DNA of 64,000 bases from the NCBI GenBank assembly GCA_023451735.1, contig JAEXYH010000083.1, positions 124,001-188,000 on the forward strand. The letters are read 5' to 3'. The translations under genes were made by a program, and so were the position numbers. The notes beneath the pieces are model-generated. The model was given only the letters and a program-made list of their open reading frames with translations. It made no database searches and had not been told where the DNA came from. Origin of the DNA: Pseudomonadota bacterium (GTDB lineage: Bacteria; Pseudomonadota; Alphaproteobacteria; Rhizobiales; Rhizobiaceae). Shown here piece by piece: positions 35,237 to 44,714 of this stretch; positions within the stretch are counted from its first letter, which is position 1; each line of letters opens with the position of its first letter.

Positions 35237-36781
35237 TTGGGCAAGAATACGAAATACCTGATCGGCGTGCCGATCCTCGCCGCACTGGCGCTCGGCGGAA
35301 CGTTTGTCTGGTACAGCACCGGTCAGGATACCGCCGGCACGGCGACCTCGTCCCAGACGCCAAAGCCGAAAGTGCTGCGATGGGCGGCACTTCTCAATGC
35401 GCATTGGGACCCGATCGTTCAGGGAAGTGGTTATAACTTCAACCAGACGGCCATCGCTTATGCCTCGCTGACCGAAATAGACGAGAACGGCAAGGCTTCT
35501 CCAGGCCTGGCGCAAGGCTGGACCTACAACCAGGCCGGCGACAAGGTGACTTTCCATCTGCGGCCCGGTTTGAAATTCCAGGACGGCGAGCCGTTGAATG
35601 CCGAGGCGGTGAAACTCTATCTCGAGCGCGCGAAAACCCAGAAGAACTCGGCGCTTGCCGGAGACCTGACGTCGATTGCCAGCGTGACCGCCGACACGGA
35701 TACGGACGTGACGCTCCACCTGACACAGGTCGACCATCAGATACCCCTGCTGCTCGGCCGCCGTGTCGCCCAGATCACAAGCCCGAAAGCCGGGCAGGAC
35801 CCGCAGAAGCTGGACCAGTGGCCGGTGGGGGCCGGGCCTTTCAAGGTCGTTGAATATGTTCCGGAATCGCACATCTATTTCGAAAAGTTCGACGGATACT
35901 GGGACGCGAAAAACATCCACATCGATCGTATCGAACTTTCCGCAGCGCCGGATGCCTCACAACTCGTCGCATCCATTCAGACGGGCGTCTACGATTTCGC
36001 CTATGGCCTCAACCCGTCGCAGATCGAAGTGGCGAAAAAGGCAGGTCTGGATGTTCTCTCCTACCCTGTCTACTCGGCCGCCAATATCAGCATCAATGTG
36101 CGCAAACCCCCGTTCGATAACCCGAAGGTCGTCGACGCGATACGATATGCAGTCAATCGGCAGGAGTTTGTCGAAAAGGTTACGTTCGGCACCGGTGTCC
36201 CAACAACGCAGCCTTTCCCGGCGGGATACGTCGCTTATGATGCCCAGTCGGCCGATCTGTGGCCATACAATCCTGAGAAGGCAAAGCAGATGCTTGCCGA
36301 GGCCGGCTACAAGCCAGGCGATATCAAGGTCGATTTCGTCGTGCGTGATCCGTCGACCGCCAACGAGCTGATCCAGAGGCAATTGGCGGCCATCGGCATC
36401 AGTGCGAAGCTGCAGGTCGCGCCTGACTGGGCAACGCCGTTCTTCGGCAAGGATCTGGTTCTGTCTTCCTATTCGACGACTGGGCGCGAATCTCCCGTCC
36501 AGACGCTGACGGCGCATTTCGGACCCAAAGGCCCGCTCAATCTCGCAGGCCCCTATGTACCTGAAGGCTTCGATGCAGCGATCAAGGTCGCGCGTGAAAC
36601 GCCACTCGACTCTCCAGATTATGCGAAGAACCTTCAGGCAGCGACCCGCGTGGCGCTGCAGGGAAGGGCACTGGTTTTCACTTATGGAGCGCCAACGCTG
36701 TTCGTGAAGTCGCCCAAAATTTCGGCACTTCCGAAGATCCCGGGCCAGATCCATCTGACCGGCGTGACCATTGCGGAATGA
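35237..36781 (+). CDS. peptide/nickel-type ABC transporter substrate-binding protein
   Basis: Periplasmic binding protein of the SBP_bac_5 (DppA/OppA) family, 514 residues. A hydrophobic signal (about 7-25) precedes the mature domain, which starts near KVLRWAALLNAHWDPI. The family patterns TFHLRPGLKFQDGEPLNAE and QWPVGAGPFKVVEYVP are visible. TTG 35237 is the start, with AGGAGAAAG 6 nt before it. From memory, the gene set of SBP, two permeases, fused ATPase and LLM monooxygenase resembles the Klebsiella KPN_01854-KPN_01858 type cassette. Substrate unknown. Confidence 0.88.
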   Translation: MGKNTKYLIGVPILAALALGGTFVWYSTGQDTAGTATSSQTPKPKVLRWAALLNAHWDPIVQGSGYNFNQTAIAYASLTEIDENGKASPGLAQGWTYNQAGDKVTFHLRPGLKFQDGEPLNAEAVKLYLERAKTQKNSALAGDLTSIASVTADTDTDVTLHLTQVDHQIPLLLGRRVAQITSPKAGQDPQKLDQWPVGAGPFKVVEYVPESHIYFEKFDGYWDAKNIHIDRIELSAAPDASQLVASIQTGVYDFAYGLNPSQIEVAKKAGLDVLSYPVYSAANISINVRKPPFDNPKVVDAIRYAVNRQEFVEKVTFGTGVPTTQPFPAGYVAYDAQSADLWPYNPEKAKQMLAEAGYKPGDIKVDFVVRDPSTANELIQRQLAAIGISAKLQVAPDWATPFFGKDLVLSSYSTTGRESPVQTLTAHFGPKGPLNLAGPYVPEGFDAAIKVARETPLDSPDYAKNLQAATRVALQGRALVFTYGAPTLFVKSPKISALPKIPGQIHLTGVTIAE

Positions 36782-36841
36782 TAGCCGCTGCGGGGGGCCG
36801 GCGCCTCTCACGGTCGTTATACACCCACAGGAGTTTGAGGA

Positions 36842-37879
36842 ATGGCTAGCATCCATACTGAACGCGAGACATTGGCCTATGGCGGCGCATCTGCCGGCCT
36901 GTCGAGCCGATGGGCCGTGGCGCGTTCAACACTTGCGCTCGCGTTCCGATCGATCATCGTGTTCGTGACCGTGTTCTTCTTCGCAACGTTGCTCACCTTT
37001 GCGCTGCAGGGGTTGAGTGGTCTCAGCCCGGCACATCTTCAGCTGTCGGAATCGGCGACGCCGGAAGCGATTGCCGCGCTCGAACATGAATGGGGCCTCG
37101 ACCTACCTCTCTGGCAGCAATATCTCAACTGGTTCGGCGGGATCGTGCAGGGGGATCTCGGCCGCAGCTGGTATAATGGTGCAGACATCTCGCTGCTGTT
37201 GACGTCGCGCGCGGCAATCAGTCTTTCGGTCGCCGGTCTGGCGCTTTTGATCGGGGTGACACTCGGCGCCGTTCTCGGGGTCACGGCCGCGAAGTTTCAG
37301 ACGACCTGGATCGACCGTGCGATCACGACCTTCACGACGTTCGTTTCGGTCCTGCCGCCGTTTGTCGTCGGTATCGGCCTGGTCGCGATCTTTGCGGTCT
37401 GGCTCAACTGGTTCCCTTCGGCAGGCTATGTCCCGTTGGACAGGGGCGGTTTCGGGCCTTGGCTCAGCCATATCTGGTTGCCCGCGCTCGCGCTCAGCAT
37501 GGAAGCGGTTGCCGATATCGCCCGGCAGCTTCGGGTGGGGCTCATCCAGGCCTCCCGCGAAAACTATGTGACGGGCGCTCTCGTGCGGGGGCTGAGCAGC
37601 GAACGGATTTTCTGGGGCCACGTGCTGCGCAACGGCAGTGGTCCCGCACTGACCATGCTCGGCATGAAGTTTCCCAATCTGATCGGTGGCGCCGTCGTCA
37701 CCGAAGCAGTATTCGGCCTTGCCGGCTACGGCAGATTTGCCGCCGATTCCGCCAGCCGCGGGGATGTGCCGGCGGTTCAGGGTGTGCTTGTTCTGGCGAT
37801 CGTCCTGGTCGTCGTGTTCAACCTTCTCGTCAATCTGCTGCTGGTGCGGCTCAGTCCGGCTTCGGCCAGGGGGATTTGA
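36842..37879 (+). CDS. DppB/OppB-type ABC permease
   Basis: Inner-membrane permease, 345 residues with about six membrane helices. It has the usual periplasmic loop with the DppB motif (TPEAIAALEHEWGLDLPLWQQY) and the cytoplasmic EAA-like loop (RQLRVGLIQASRENYVTGALVRGLS). ATG 36842 follows AGGAGTTTGAGG. The N-terminal 35 residues are longer than in most homologues and end before the first helix. It pairs with the permease at 37881, starting 1 nt after its stop. Confidence 0.9.
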   Translation: MASIHTERETLAYGGASAGLSSRWAVARSTLALAFRSIIVFVTVFFFATLLTFALQGLSGLSPAHLQLSESATPEAIAALEHEWGLDLPLWQQYLNWFGGIVQGDLGRSWYNGADISLLLTSRAAISLSVAGLALLIGVTLGAVLGVTAAKFQTTWIDRAITTFTTFVSVLPPFVVGIGLVAIFAVWLNWFPSAGYVPLDRGGFGPWLSHIWLPALALSMEAVADIARQLRVGLIQASRENYVTGALVRGLSSERIFWGHVLRNGSGPALTMLGMKFPNLIGGAVVTEAVFGLAGYGRFAADSASRGDVPAVQGVLVLAIVLVVVFNLLVNLLLVRLSPASARGI

Positions 37880-37880
37880 G

Positions 37881-38789
37881 ATGATACGTGGTATCTGGCA
37901 ACTGCCGGCCGGCAAGCTTTCCGTTCTTTTTCTGTCCGTGATCATTCTGTCAGCGATCTTCGGTCCCGCGTTGGCACCCTATGATCCTCTGGTCGGTACC
38001 GATCACGTGCTTGCCCATCCAAGCGCGCAGCACTGGCTCGGAACGGACTATCTGGGGCGTGACGTCCTGAGCAGGATATTGGCCGGTTCGACGATCAGCG
38101 TGCTCGGCTCCGTTCAGGTCGCAGTGATCGCGCTTTTCGTCGGCGCGATCCCGGGCATTCTCTCGGTCTATCTGGGGAAGATCTTCGAGTGGCTGACGCT
38201 GCGTCTCGTCGACACGCTGATTGCATTGCCCTTCCTGGTTTTCGCGGTCGCGGTCACGGCGCTGCTGGGCAATGGCATTCCGCAGGCCATGCTTGTTGTC
38301 GGCATCATGGTGTCGCCGGCCTTCTATCGCGTCGCCCGTGCCGCCGCCCTGACGATCTCCCGCTCGCAATATGTCGAGGCCGCCATACTGTCGGGGGCCT
38401 CGATCGGCTGGATCGTCCGCAAGCACGTTTGGGTCAAGATCCTTCCGGCGATCGCGATCACGCTTGCCAACACGATGGGGACCGGGTTCGTCGTGGTCTC
38501 CAGCCTGACCTTTCTGGGGATTGGCGTCCAGCCGCCTGCGCCGACCTGGGGCGGCGTCCTCGCCTCCGATCTGGGCTACCTGAACTTCCGGCCCTATGCG
38601 CCGCTCTTCACAACCGTGCTGATCGTCCTCACCGTGCTCGCCTTCAATCTTTTGGCCGATGTCATTCGGGACGTGTCGGGCGAATCCGGTCGGGCGCTGC
38701 TGCTGCGCCGGCAGCAGAAGCGCGGCCGTGGTGCCGTCAGACAGACCGCCGCAGCAATCCCGTCCACACCGAATGGAGACCCGCGATGA
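37881..38789 (+). CDS. DppC/OppC-type ABC permease
   Basis: Second permease, 302 residues. The N-terminal cytoplasmic part is very short; PYDPLVGTDHVLAHPSAQHWLGTDYLGRDVLSR is the conserved DppC pattern, and AALTISRSQYVEAAILSGAS is the EAA loop that docks the ATPase. ATG 37881 directly follows the stop of the first permease; the longer frame from 37686 lies inside that gene. The basic C-terminal tail (about 270-302) is cytoplasmic. It overlaps the ATPase start by ATGA. Confidence 0.9.
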   Translation: MIRGIWQLPAGKLSVLFLSVIILSAIFGPALAPYDPLVGTDHVLAHPSAQHWLGTDYLGRDVLSRILAGSTISVLGSVQVAVIALFVGAIPGILSVYLGKIFEWLTLRLVDTLIALPFLVFAVAVTALLGNGIPQAMLVVGIMVSPAFYRVARAAALTISRSQYVEAAILSGASIGWIVRKHVWVKILPAIAITLANTMGTGFVVVSSLTFLGIGVQPPAPTWGGVLASDLGYLNFRPYAPLFTTVLIVLTVLAFNLLADVIRDVSGESGRALLLRRQQKRGRGAVRQTAAAIPSTPNGDPR

Positions 38790-40510
38790 CAGCCGAAATC
38801 ATTGACCGTTCGCAGATTGCCGCCGCGATCGAACGGGAGCGCGAAACGGTTCTTCGCCTGGACGGGGTCACCATACGCAACTCGATCACCGGCCAGGACG
38901 TCGTGCGCGGCATTTCCTTCACGCTGGGCAAAGGAAATGTCGTCGGGATCGTCGGAGAGTCCGGCAGCGGCAAGACATTGACTTGCCGCGCGGTGCTGGG
39001 AATTTTGCCTGAGCTCTTCTCGGTTTCTGAAGGAACGATCGACCTCCTCGGCCATGACGCTCTCTCGCTCGACCAGAAGCAATGGACGCAATTGCGCGGA
39101 ACCTCGATCACCGCCGTTTTTCAGGATCCCGGCTCTTACCTGAACCCTTCGATGAAGGTTGGTGCCCAGATTGCCGAAGTCATACGAACGAAGCGTGGTG
39201 TCAGCCGACAGGAGGCCAGGCAGCGGACGCTCGCGCTTCTCGCCGATGTCCGGCTTCGAGATCCGGAACTGGTTTACGGGCAATATCCGTTCGAGCTGTC
39301 CGGTGGCATGCTGCAACGGGTGCTGATCGCGGCGGCAATCTCGCTCGATCCCAAAATCCTGATCGCCGACGAGGTTACCACCGCACTGGACGTGACGGTG
39401 CAGGCGGAGGTGCTCGATCTTCTGGTCGATCTGAAGGAGCGCCATGGACTGTCGCTGATCGTCGTTTCGCATGACCTCGCTGTCGTCGCGCAGGTCTGCG
39501 ACGAAGTGTTGGTCCTGCGCGATGGCGAGGTTGTCGAAAGGGGGACGACGGCGGAGGTCCTGCGTCGGCCGAAACACGAATATACCCGCCTGCTGATCGG
39601 CGAACATCATCTCTACGGTCTGGAGCGTTTCCTCGATGCAAAACCGACGGCACCGAAACCCAGACTGGTCGATAGCCGTCCGGTGCTGATCCGGGCGGAA
39701 GGCATCTGCGTGAGCTACGATTCGAGGGCATCGCGGCGGCAGGCGCTCAAGGATGCGACGTTCACTCTCCGGCAAGGCGAGTCCATCGGGGTGATCGGCG
39801 AAACCGGATCCGGCAAGTCTACACTCGCCCGCGCCCTGATCGGGCTTGTCACGCCGGGTGCCGGGCGCATATCGATTGCGGGTGAGGAGACCACCGGTTT
39901 CAATGCCGCCCGATGGCGCGATTTTCGCAAGCGCGGCGTCATCCAGTACGTCTTTCAGGACCCGCTCCGCAGTCTCGATCCCGAGGTGACGATCGCCTAT
40001 ACGCTTGCCGAGCCGTTATTGCTGCAAGGCCAGCTGTCGAAAGCCGAAATCCGGGATCGCATCGCTTTCCAACTGGAGCAGGTCCGCCTCCAGCCCGACC
40101 TGCTCGATCGCTTTCCGGGCGAACTGTCGGGTGGACAGCGCCAGCGCATTGCTGTCGCCCGTGCACTTGTGACCGAACCCCGGGTGTTGATCCTCGACGA
40201 GCCGGTGAGCGCGCTCGACTCGGCCAATCGGGTGCAGGTCCTGGAAATCCTCAATTCGCTGCGTGCCAGGGGCACGTCGTTGATGTTCATCTCGCACGAC
40301 CTCGGTTCGGTCGCGGGCGTGACGGACCGGGTCATGGTTCTCTATCGCGGATCGATCGTTGAATCCGCTGCGACGGACGACGTCGTCAACCGCCCGAGCC
40401 ACCCCTACACCCGCCTGCTGGTCGGCTCTGCCCCGACAGTGACGTCGGCCGGTTCGATCGACCGGCGTTCGCGCCAGGTGCTGCGCGAACAGCTTGAGGC
40501 CGCCTCCTGA
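38786..40510 (+). CDS. fused DppD-DppF ABC transporter ATPase
   Basis: Two ATP-binding domains in one 574-residue chain, replacing the separate DppD and DppF subunits. Domain 1: Walker A GESGSGKT, signature ELSGGMLQRVLIA, Walker B ILIADEVTTALD. Domain 2: Walker A GETGSGKST, signature ELSGGQRQRIAVA, Walker B VLILDEPVSALD. In domain 1 the Walker B region reads ADEV rather than DEP, as is common in DppD. The start is ATG 38786 (ATGA overlap with the permease); the frame is open far upstream, but that stretch lies within the permease gene. Confidence 0.92.
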   Translation: MTAEIIDRSQIAAAIERERETVLRLDGVTIRNSITGQDVVRGISFTLGKGNVVGIVGESGSGKTLTCRAVLGILPELFSVSEGTIDLLGHDALSLDQKQWTQLRGTSITAVFQDPGSYLNPSMKVGAQIAEVIRTKRGVSRQEARQRTLALLADVRLRDPELVYGQYPFELSGGMLQRVLIAAAISLDPKILIADEVTTALDVTVQAEVLDLLVDLKERHGLSLIVVSHDLAVVAQVCDEVLVLRDGEVVERGTTAEVLRRPKHEYTRLLIGEHHLYGLERFLDAKPTAPKPRLVDSRPVLIRAEGICVSYDSRASRRQALKDATFTLRQGESIGVIGETGSGKSTLARALIGLVTPGAGRISIAGEETTGFNAARWRDFRKRGVIQYVFQDPLRSLDPEVTIAYTLAEPLLLQGQLSKAEIRDRIAFQLEQVRLQPDLLDRFPGELSGGQRQRIAVARALVTEPRVLILDEPVSALDSANRVQVLEILNSLRARGTSLMFISHDLGSVAGVTDRVMVLYRGSIVESAATDDVVNRPSHPYTRLLVGSAPTVTSAGSIDRRSRQVLREQLEAAS

Positions 40511-40580
40511 CCTTTCACCGCGCCGCTTTGCCAAGGTTCCCGGCAAGGCGCAAATCCAGAAGAGAAAAAGAGACAAACGA

Positions 40581-41114
40581 ATGTCGCATGACCATTCTCA
40601 CGATCATCACCACCACCACCACGATCATCACGCGGAGGGGGCGGACACCCCGCGCTGGAAGCATGATGGCATCAGAGTGATCGCCGGTGATCGTCTGGAT
40701 GCCAATACGGCCCAGACGCCCGGTATGTTCCGGCAGGCGGCGATCAACCATGCGCGGGTCGGTGCCCAGAAAATCTGGGCGGGAACCGTGGCGATCGAAC
40801 CCGACGCTAAGACGGGTGTTCACCATCACGGTCCGTTGGAGAGCGTCATCTATGTCGTTCGCGGACGTGCCCGCCTGCGCTGGGGAGACCGGCTGGAATT
40901 CATGGCCGAGGCTGGCCCTGGCGATTTCATCTATGTGCCGCCCTACGTTCCGCATCAGGAGATCAATGCGGATCCGAACCAGGTGCTGGAATGCGTCCTC
41001 GTGAGATCCGACAATGAAGCGGTGGTGGTGAACATCACCGACGTCGATCCCGTCGAGGCGCCGGAGAATGTCTACTGGGTCGATCCGACCCACGCGGCTC
41101 CCGAAAAGTCGTGA
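40581..41114 (+). CDS. cupin-domain protein with His-rich N-terminus
   Basis: A 177-residue single-domain cupin. Motif 1 is GVHHHGPLESVIYVVRGRA and motif 2 is GDFIYVPPYVPHQ, giving a complete 3-His/1-Glu metal site. The N-terminus carries 11 His in residues 3-17, alternating with Asp, and probably binds or buffers a metal such as Ni, Co or Zn. ATG 40581 has a purine-rich AGAGAAAAAGAGA leader. Lying between the transporter ATPase and the second monooxygenase, it may be a dioxygenase, an isomerase or a substrate-binding accessory of the pathway. I cannot choose among these. Confidence 0.82.
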   Translation: MSHDHSHDHHHHHHDHHAEGADTPRWKHDGIRVIAGDRLDANTAQTPGMFRQAAINHARVGAQKIWAGTVAIEPDAKTGVHHHGPLESVIYVVRGRARLRWGDRLEFMAEAGPGDFIYVPPYVPHQEINADPNQVLECVLVRSDNEAVVVNITDVDPVEAPENVYWVDPTHAAPEKS

Positions 41115-41235
41115 TCCTTTGGCCTCCGGGTGCCTGCAATGCGGGCATCCGAATTTGCCGAAGGGCCGGGCGCATCGTTTTTTCACCGCCTGCACCTTCT
41201 CTCCAATATTGGGCTTCTACAAGGAAAACAGTCAT

Positions 41236-42306
41236 ATGGCTGCGCATCGCTTTCGCCTCGGCTTTCTGTCTCATTTGGAAGCCCACACCGATCTGCCACA
41301 CCTTTACCGCAACTTCATCGATCTATTTCGCTACGCCGAAGAGCTGGGTTTCGATTCCGGATGGGTGGCACAGCATCATTTCGAGGACGGACGCAGCGGT
41401 CCAGGCGCCGGTGCATCTCCGCTGACCTTCCTGACGGCGGTCGCTGAAAATACGACGCGGCTTCGCCTCGGGACCGCAGTCGTCACCCTTCCGCTGGAAT
41501 CGCCTATCCGGCTGGCGGAGGATGCAGCGACACTCGACGTCATCAGCGGCGGCAGACTTGAACTGGGTATCAGTTCCGGTAATGGCGAGAAGCTCTTTCA
41601 AGCGTTCGGAGTGCCGCTTGATGAAAAGCGGGAGCGCACCACCGAGGGCATCAACCTGCTTAATCGAGCATATGCCGGCAAACCTCTTTTCGACGGCGGA
41701 CCTATCCTGCAGCCACAATCCCCGGGGCTGAGAGACCGTATCTGGCAGGGAATTTTCAGCGCTGAAGGCGCACGTTTTGCGGCTGCGGCCGGTTCAAACC
41801 TGCTGCTCAACCGGGCAGCCTATGGCTATAGCGAACGCACGGATCTCGTCCAGCGTCCCTGGGCGGATGCCTATCTCGAGGCGTGGGATGGAAGCCCGAC
41901 CAATGCCGGTCGCCGGCCCCGGATCGGCCTTTCACGGCTTGTCTATCCCGCCAAGGACAAGGAGACGGCTAAGGCCCAACTGCGCGACGGCATTGAAAAG
42001 GTCGCGCAGAAAATGGCCGAAGGCGGGCGCTTTCCCGCTGGACTTTCTCTCGACGAATACCTCGGTCGTTTCCATGCTTTTTATGGCTCGCCAGATGACG
42101 TGATCGAGCAACTCTCTGATGAGCAATGCCTGCCGCTCGCAACGGATATTCTGTGTCAGGTCAATCCGGGCGTCCCAGATTTCGATCAACTGGCCAGAAC
42201 CCTGGAGCTGATTGCAACAAAAGTCGCGCCGGCTCTCGGATGGAAGTCACAACCGGCAAGCGTCCCTGACGTGCCGGTGAGCCTGCGCGGCAGGTCGGCC
42301 GCGTAA
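41236..42306 (+). CDS. LLM-class flavin-dependent monooxygenase, short subfamily
   Basis: Second luciferase-like monooxygenase of the cassette, 356 residues. The barrel shows AEELGFDSGWVAQHHF, TRLRLGTAVVTLPLESPIRLAEDAATLDVISGGRLELGI split over two blocks, and the flavin-phosphate region near GIFSAEGARFAAAAG. From memory it resembles the KPN_01858-type subfamily that sits beside SBP_bac_5 transporters. ATG 41236 follows AAGGAAAAC. The two LLM enzymes belong to different subfamilies, so they probably act on different steps or substrates rather than being duplicates. Confidence 0.88.
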   Translation: MAAHRFRLGFLSHLEAHTDLPHLYRNFIDLFRYAEELGFDSGWVAQHHFEDGRSGPGAGASPLTFLTAVAENTTRLRLGTAVVTLPLESPIRLAEDAATLDVISGGRLELGISSGNGEKLFQAFGVPLDEKRERTTEGINLLNRAYAGKPLFDGGPILQPQSPGLRDRIWQGIFSAEGARFAAAAGSNLLLNRAAYGYSERTDLVQRPWADAYLEAWDGSPTNAGRRPRIGLSRLVYPAKDKETAKAQLRDGIEKVAQKMAEGGRFPAGLSLDEYLGRFHAFYGSPDDVIEQLSDEQCLPLATDILCQVNPGVPDFDQLARTLELIATKVAPALGWKSQPASVPDVPVSLRGRSAA

Positions 42307-42368
42307 ACTACTCTCGTCACCGGCGTCCGCATGCCGAATTCCATTCATAATTCATCAGAGTGACTGTC

Positions 42369-42968
42369 ATGACCTCAAAGCTCGCCAGAACTATTGCAAT
42401 TCTGCTCACCGTGCTTTTTCCCGCGGTCGCATCTGCACACACAGGTGTCGGCAACACGGGCGGCTTCCTGCATGGCTTTGCACACCCGATCTCAGGCCTT
42501 GATCACCTGTTGGCCATGATGATGGTCGGCGTCATCGCAAACCAGCTCGGCGGAAGGGCGCTCTGGGCTGTCCCCTTCGCATTTGTGTTGTTCATGACAC
42601 TTGGCGGGTGGCTCGGAATGATCCGCGCGCCTCTCCCCTCCGTCGAGATGGGAGTTGCGCTTTCCCTCGTCGTGCTTGGTTCGATCGTTGCATTGCGCTT
42701 GCCGCTATCAACCATCGTCGCCGTGGCGACAGTCGGTCTGTTCGCCGTCTTCCATGGTTACGCTCACGGAAGTGAGATGCCGGAGGCGGCCGGCTGGTTT
42801 GCCTACGCAGCCGGTTTTACAATGGCGACCGGTGCGCTGCACATGCTGGGTATCCTGGCCGGCGCCAAAACAGCGCGATTTGGCGCTCGAATTGACGTCG
42901 CATTGGCTCGAACGGCGGGACTATTTGTAGCGTTGGCCGGTATTGGAATCGTGACTGGCCTCGTCTAG
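42369..42968 (+). CDS. HupE/UreJ-family membrane protein
   Basis: A 199-residue membrane protein with a cleavable-looking signal (ending ASAH) and about six helices. The family signature HGFAHPISGLDHLLAM is followed by FAVFHGYAHGSEMP. HupE/UreJ proteins are thought to be nickel or cobalt permeases. Here, after a nickel/peptide-type ABC system and a His-rich cupin, it may supply a metal to the pathway. ATG 42369 is preferred to GTG 42360. It is the last + strand gene before the Fic gene. Confidence 0.88.
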   Translation: MTSKLARTIAILLTVLFPAVASAHTGVGNTGGFLHGFAHPISGLDHLLAMMMVGVIANQLGGRALWAVPFAFVLFMTLGGWLGMIRAPLPSVEMGVALSLVVLGSIVALRLPLSTIVAVATVGLFAVFHGYAHGSEMPEAAGWFAYAAGFTMATGALHMLGILAGAKTARFGARIDVALARTAGLFVALAGIGIVTGLV

Positions 42969-43119
42969 GTCGGCATGACTGTGGGCACGCCGACCGCGGT
43001 ATGAAGGACAACATATGCAGTGAGTGCTAAACCAGTGACTGCGAGTGGTCCGACAACAGTCAGGAAAACGTGGCCCGTTCAAGAGCAAACCCGGTTAGAT
43101 TTGCCTGACATCTGATTGA

Positions 43120-44202
43120 TCACGAAAGACCGTACCAAGCACCGCGGCCCGCACCGTGCAGGACGAGGTGCCCTTGATCGACGAGGGCCTTGAAGTGATC
43201 CTTGATAGTGTGACGGCTTGCATCTGTGATCCTGGAAGCCTCCGCGACAGTGATCCGCCCGTGCTCTCGCGCCAACTCAAGCAATGTGACGGATAATTCC
43301 GGCATGTCGGCCAAGATGATGCGCTCGCGCTCCATTTTCTTCTCAAGTCGGGTCTTCTGCCGATGCAGTGCTCTTAAAAAGAACTCGATCCAAGGATTCC
43401 AGTCGGGCTCTGTGCCTCGGATCGTTCCCTGCGTACGCCGAAGAGCGATGTAATAGCTCTCCTTGCTTTGCTCGATGATGCTCTCGAGCGAGCTGTATGG
43501 GACGTAAGCGTAGCCGGCCCGCAGCAGTAGCAAGGTGGTCAGAATACGTGACAAGCGGCCATTGCCATCCTGAAACGGATGGATTTCCAAGAATACGACA
43601 ACGAAGATCGCGACGACTAAAAGTGGATGGAGCCGCTTTTCTCGCCCTTGCTCGTCCAACCAGGCGAGGAGTTCTTCCATTCGACGCGGCGTATCGAATG
43701 GCGATGCCGTTTCGAAAACAATGCCGAGGCTCTCGCCTTGTTCGTTAAACGCTTCCACGTTGTTGGAGAGGTTTTTGTAGGCGCCGCGATGCCGCTCATC
43801 CTTGGTCGAATGTGCAAGAAGGTCGCGGTGGAGCTGACGGATATGATTCTCGGTGAACGAGATCGCTTCATAAGCACTGAAGATGGTCTCCATCACTTCC
43901 GCATAGCCGGCAACCTCTTGTTCGTCGCGCGTCGCAAACGACCCCAGGCGAATGTTTGCCAGCAACTTTTCGACCTCTCGATCGGTGAGGCGCGCTCCTT
44001 CGATACGTGTGGAGGAGCCGACACTTTCAATCGTCGCGACGCGCCGGAGGCTGGACAGCCGCTCCGGCGCGATCCGGCCAATCGCGCGCCAAGCACCTTT
44101 GAATTCATCAATTTCCGCGATAAGCGAAAGGATTTCGGGTGTGATCCGGACGGTCGCCGTGTTTAGAGTCTCCATTCTTTCATCCATTTCCATCCAATTC
44201 AT
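43120..44202 (-). CDS. Fic/DOC family protein with N-terminal inhibitory motif
   Basis: Fic-domain enzyme of 360 residues, which probably AMPylates target proteins. The catalytic loop HPFQDGNGRLSR is complete. An N-terminal SSTRIEG (about residue 60) matches the (S/T)xxxE(G/N) inhibitory helix, so activity is held in check within the same chain. The C-terminal 60 residues form a winged helix (RITVAEASRITDASRHTIKDHFKAL), allowing DNA binding and autoregulation. The start is ambiguous: ATG 44202 lies inside a 20-bp direct repeat, while ATG 44175 (METLNTAT) begins nearer the conserved region. Confidence 0.9.
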   Translation of the reverse strand: MNWMEMDERMETLNTATVRITPEILSLIAEIDEFKGAWRAIGRIAPERLSSLRRVATIESVGSSTRIEGARLTDREVEKLLANIRLGSFATRDEQEVAGYAEVMETIFSAYEAISFTENHIRQLHRDLLAHSTKDERHRGAYKNLSNNVEAFNEQGESLGIVFETASPFDTPRRMEELLAWLDEQGREKRLHPLLVVAIFVVVFLEIHPFQDGNGRLSRILTTLLLLRAGYAYVPYSSLESIIEQSKESYYIALRRTQGTIRGTEPDWNPWIEFFLRALHRQKTRLEKKMERERIILADMPELSVTLLELAREHGRITVAEASRITDASRHTIKDHFKALVDQGHLVLHGAGRGAWYGLS

Positions 44203-44247
44203 GACGTTTTGTCATGCACTATTTTTCCATCCATTTCCATCCAATTC
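44181..44247. repeat. 20-bp direct repeat pair flanking a short palindrome at the fic start
   Basis: Two identical 20-bp copies at 44181-44200 and 44228-44247, each containing two CCAT-type units. Between them CATGAC (44200-44205) and GTCATG (44211-44216) form a 6-bp inverted repeat. The first copy overlaps the putative fic start codon. The layout suggests an operator, perhaps for the protein's own winged helix. Confidence 0.6.
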
Positions 44248-44714
44248 CAATGAGATGATCTGTCCGTCTGCCTGCTGGTCGTGAGGCAAACGATTTGCCA
44301 GGATTCGCTAGGAGCGGATCCAGACTTTTGCAGCAAGACAAAAGGAGATGTTCGGGGAGGGCCGCCAGCAGAAGCAGAATCGGTCTTTGGATTTCAGCTG
44401 CAAAACGATATCGACCAAGAACGCAGTGAGATCTCTAAGTCTATGACGTCTCTAAGAATTCGGGTGACATGGAGCTAAGCAACATCGGGTCACAGGTTCG
44501 CATCCCTTCACATCAACAGATTTGACATCGCGGACGTGGTTTGGAGTTCGAAGAAACATCAGAGCGAAATACGAGCGCTGGCTGACTTGCGCCCACATTC
44601 GCGCCGTTTAAGCCCTAAAAAGACTTTTCAAAACCTGACGAAACTCTAGATTAGCCACGCAGCGGCTTCATGAATACTGCAGTCAGGCGGAACCTTTACT
44701 GGTCGCCGCCCAAG
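44248..44714. other. intergenic region between fic and the EAL-domain gene
   Basis: About 470 nt with no frame that has a domain or good start on either strand. It should contain the fic promoter at its left end. I see nothing else. Confidence 0.5.

Noticed and set aside
38189..38785. The 199-codon upstream extension of the fused ABC ATPase frame
   Set aside because: It overlaps the permease gene in another frame; ATG 38786 overlaps the permease stop and starts the normal protein.
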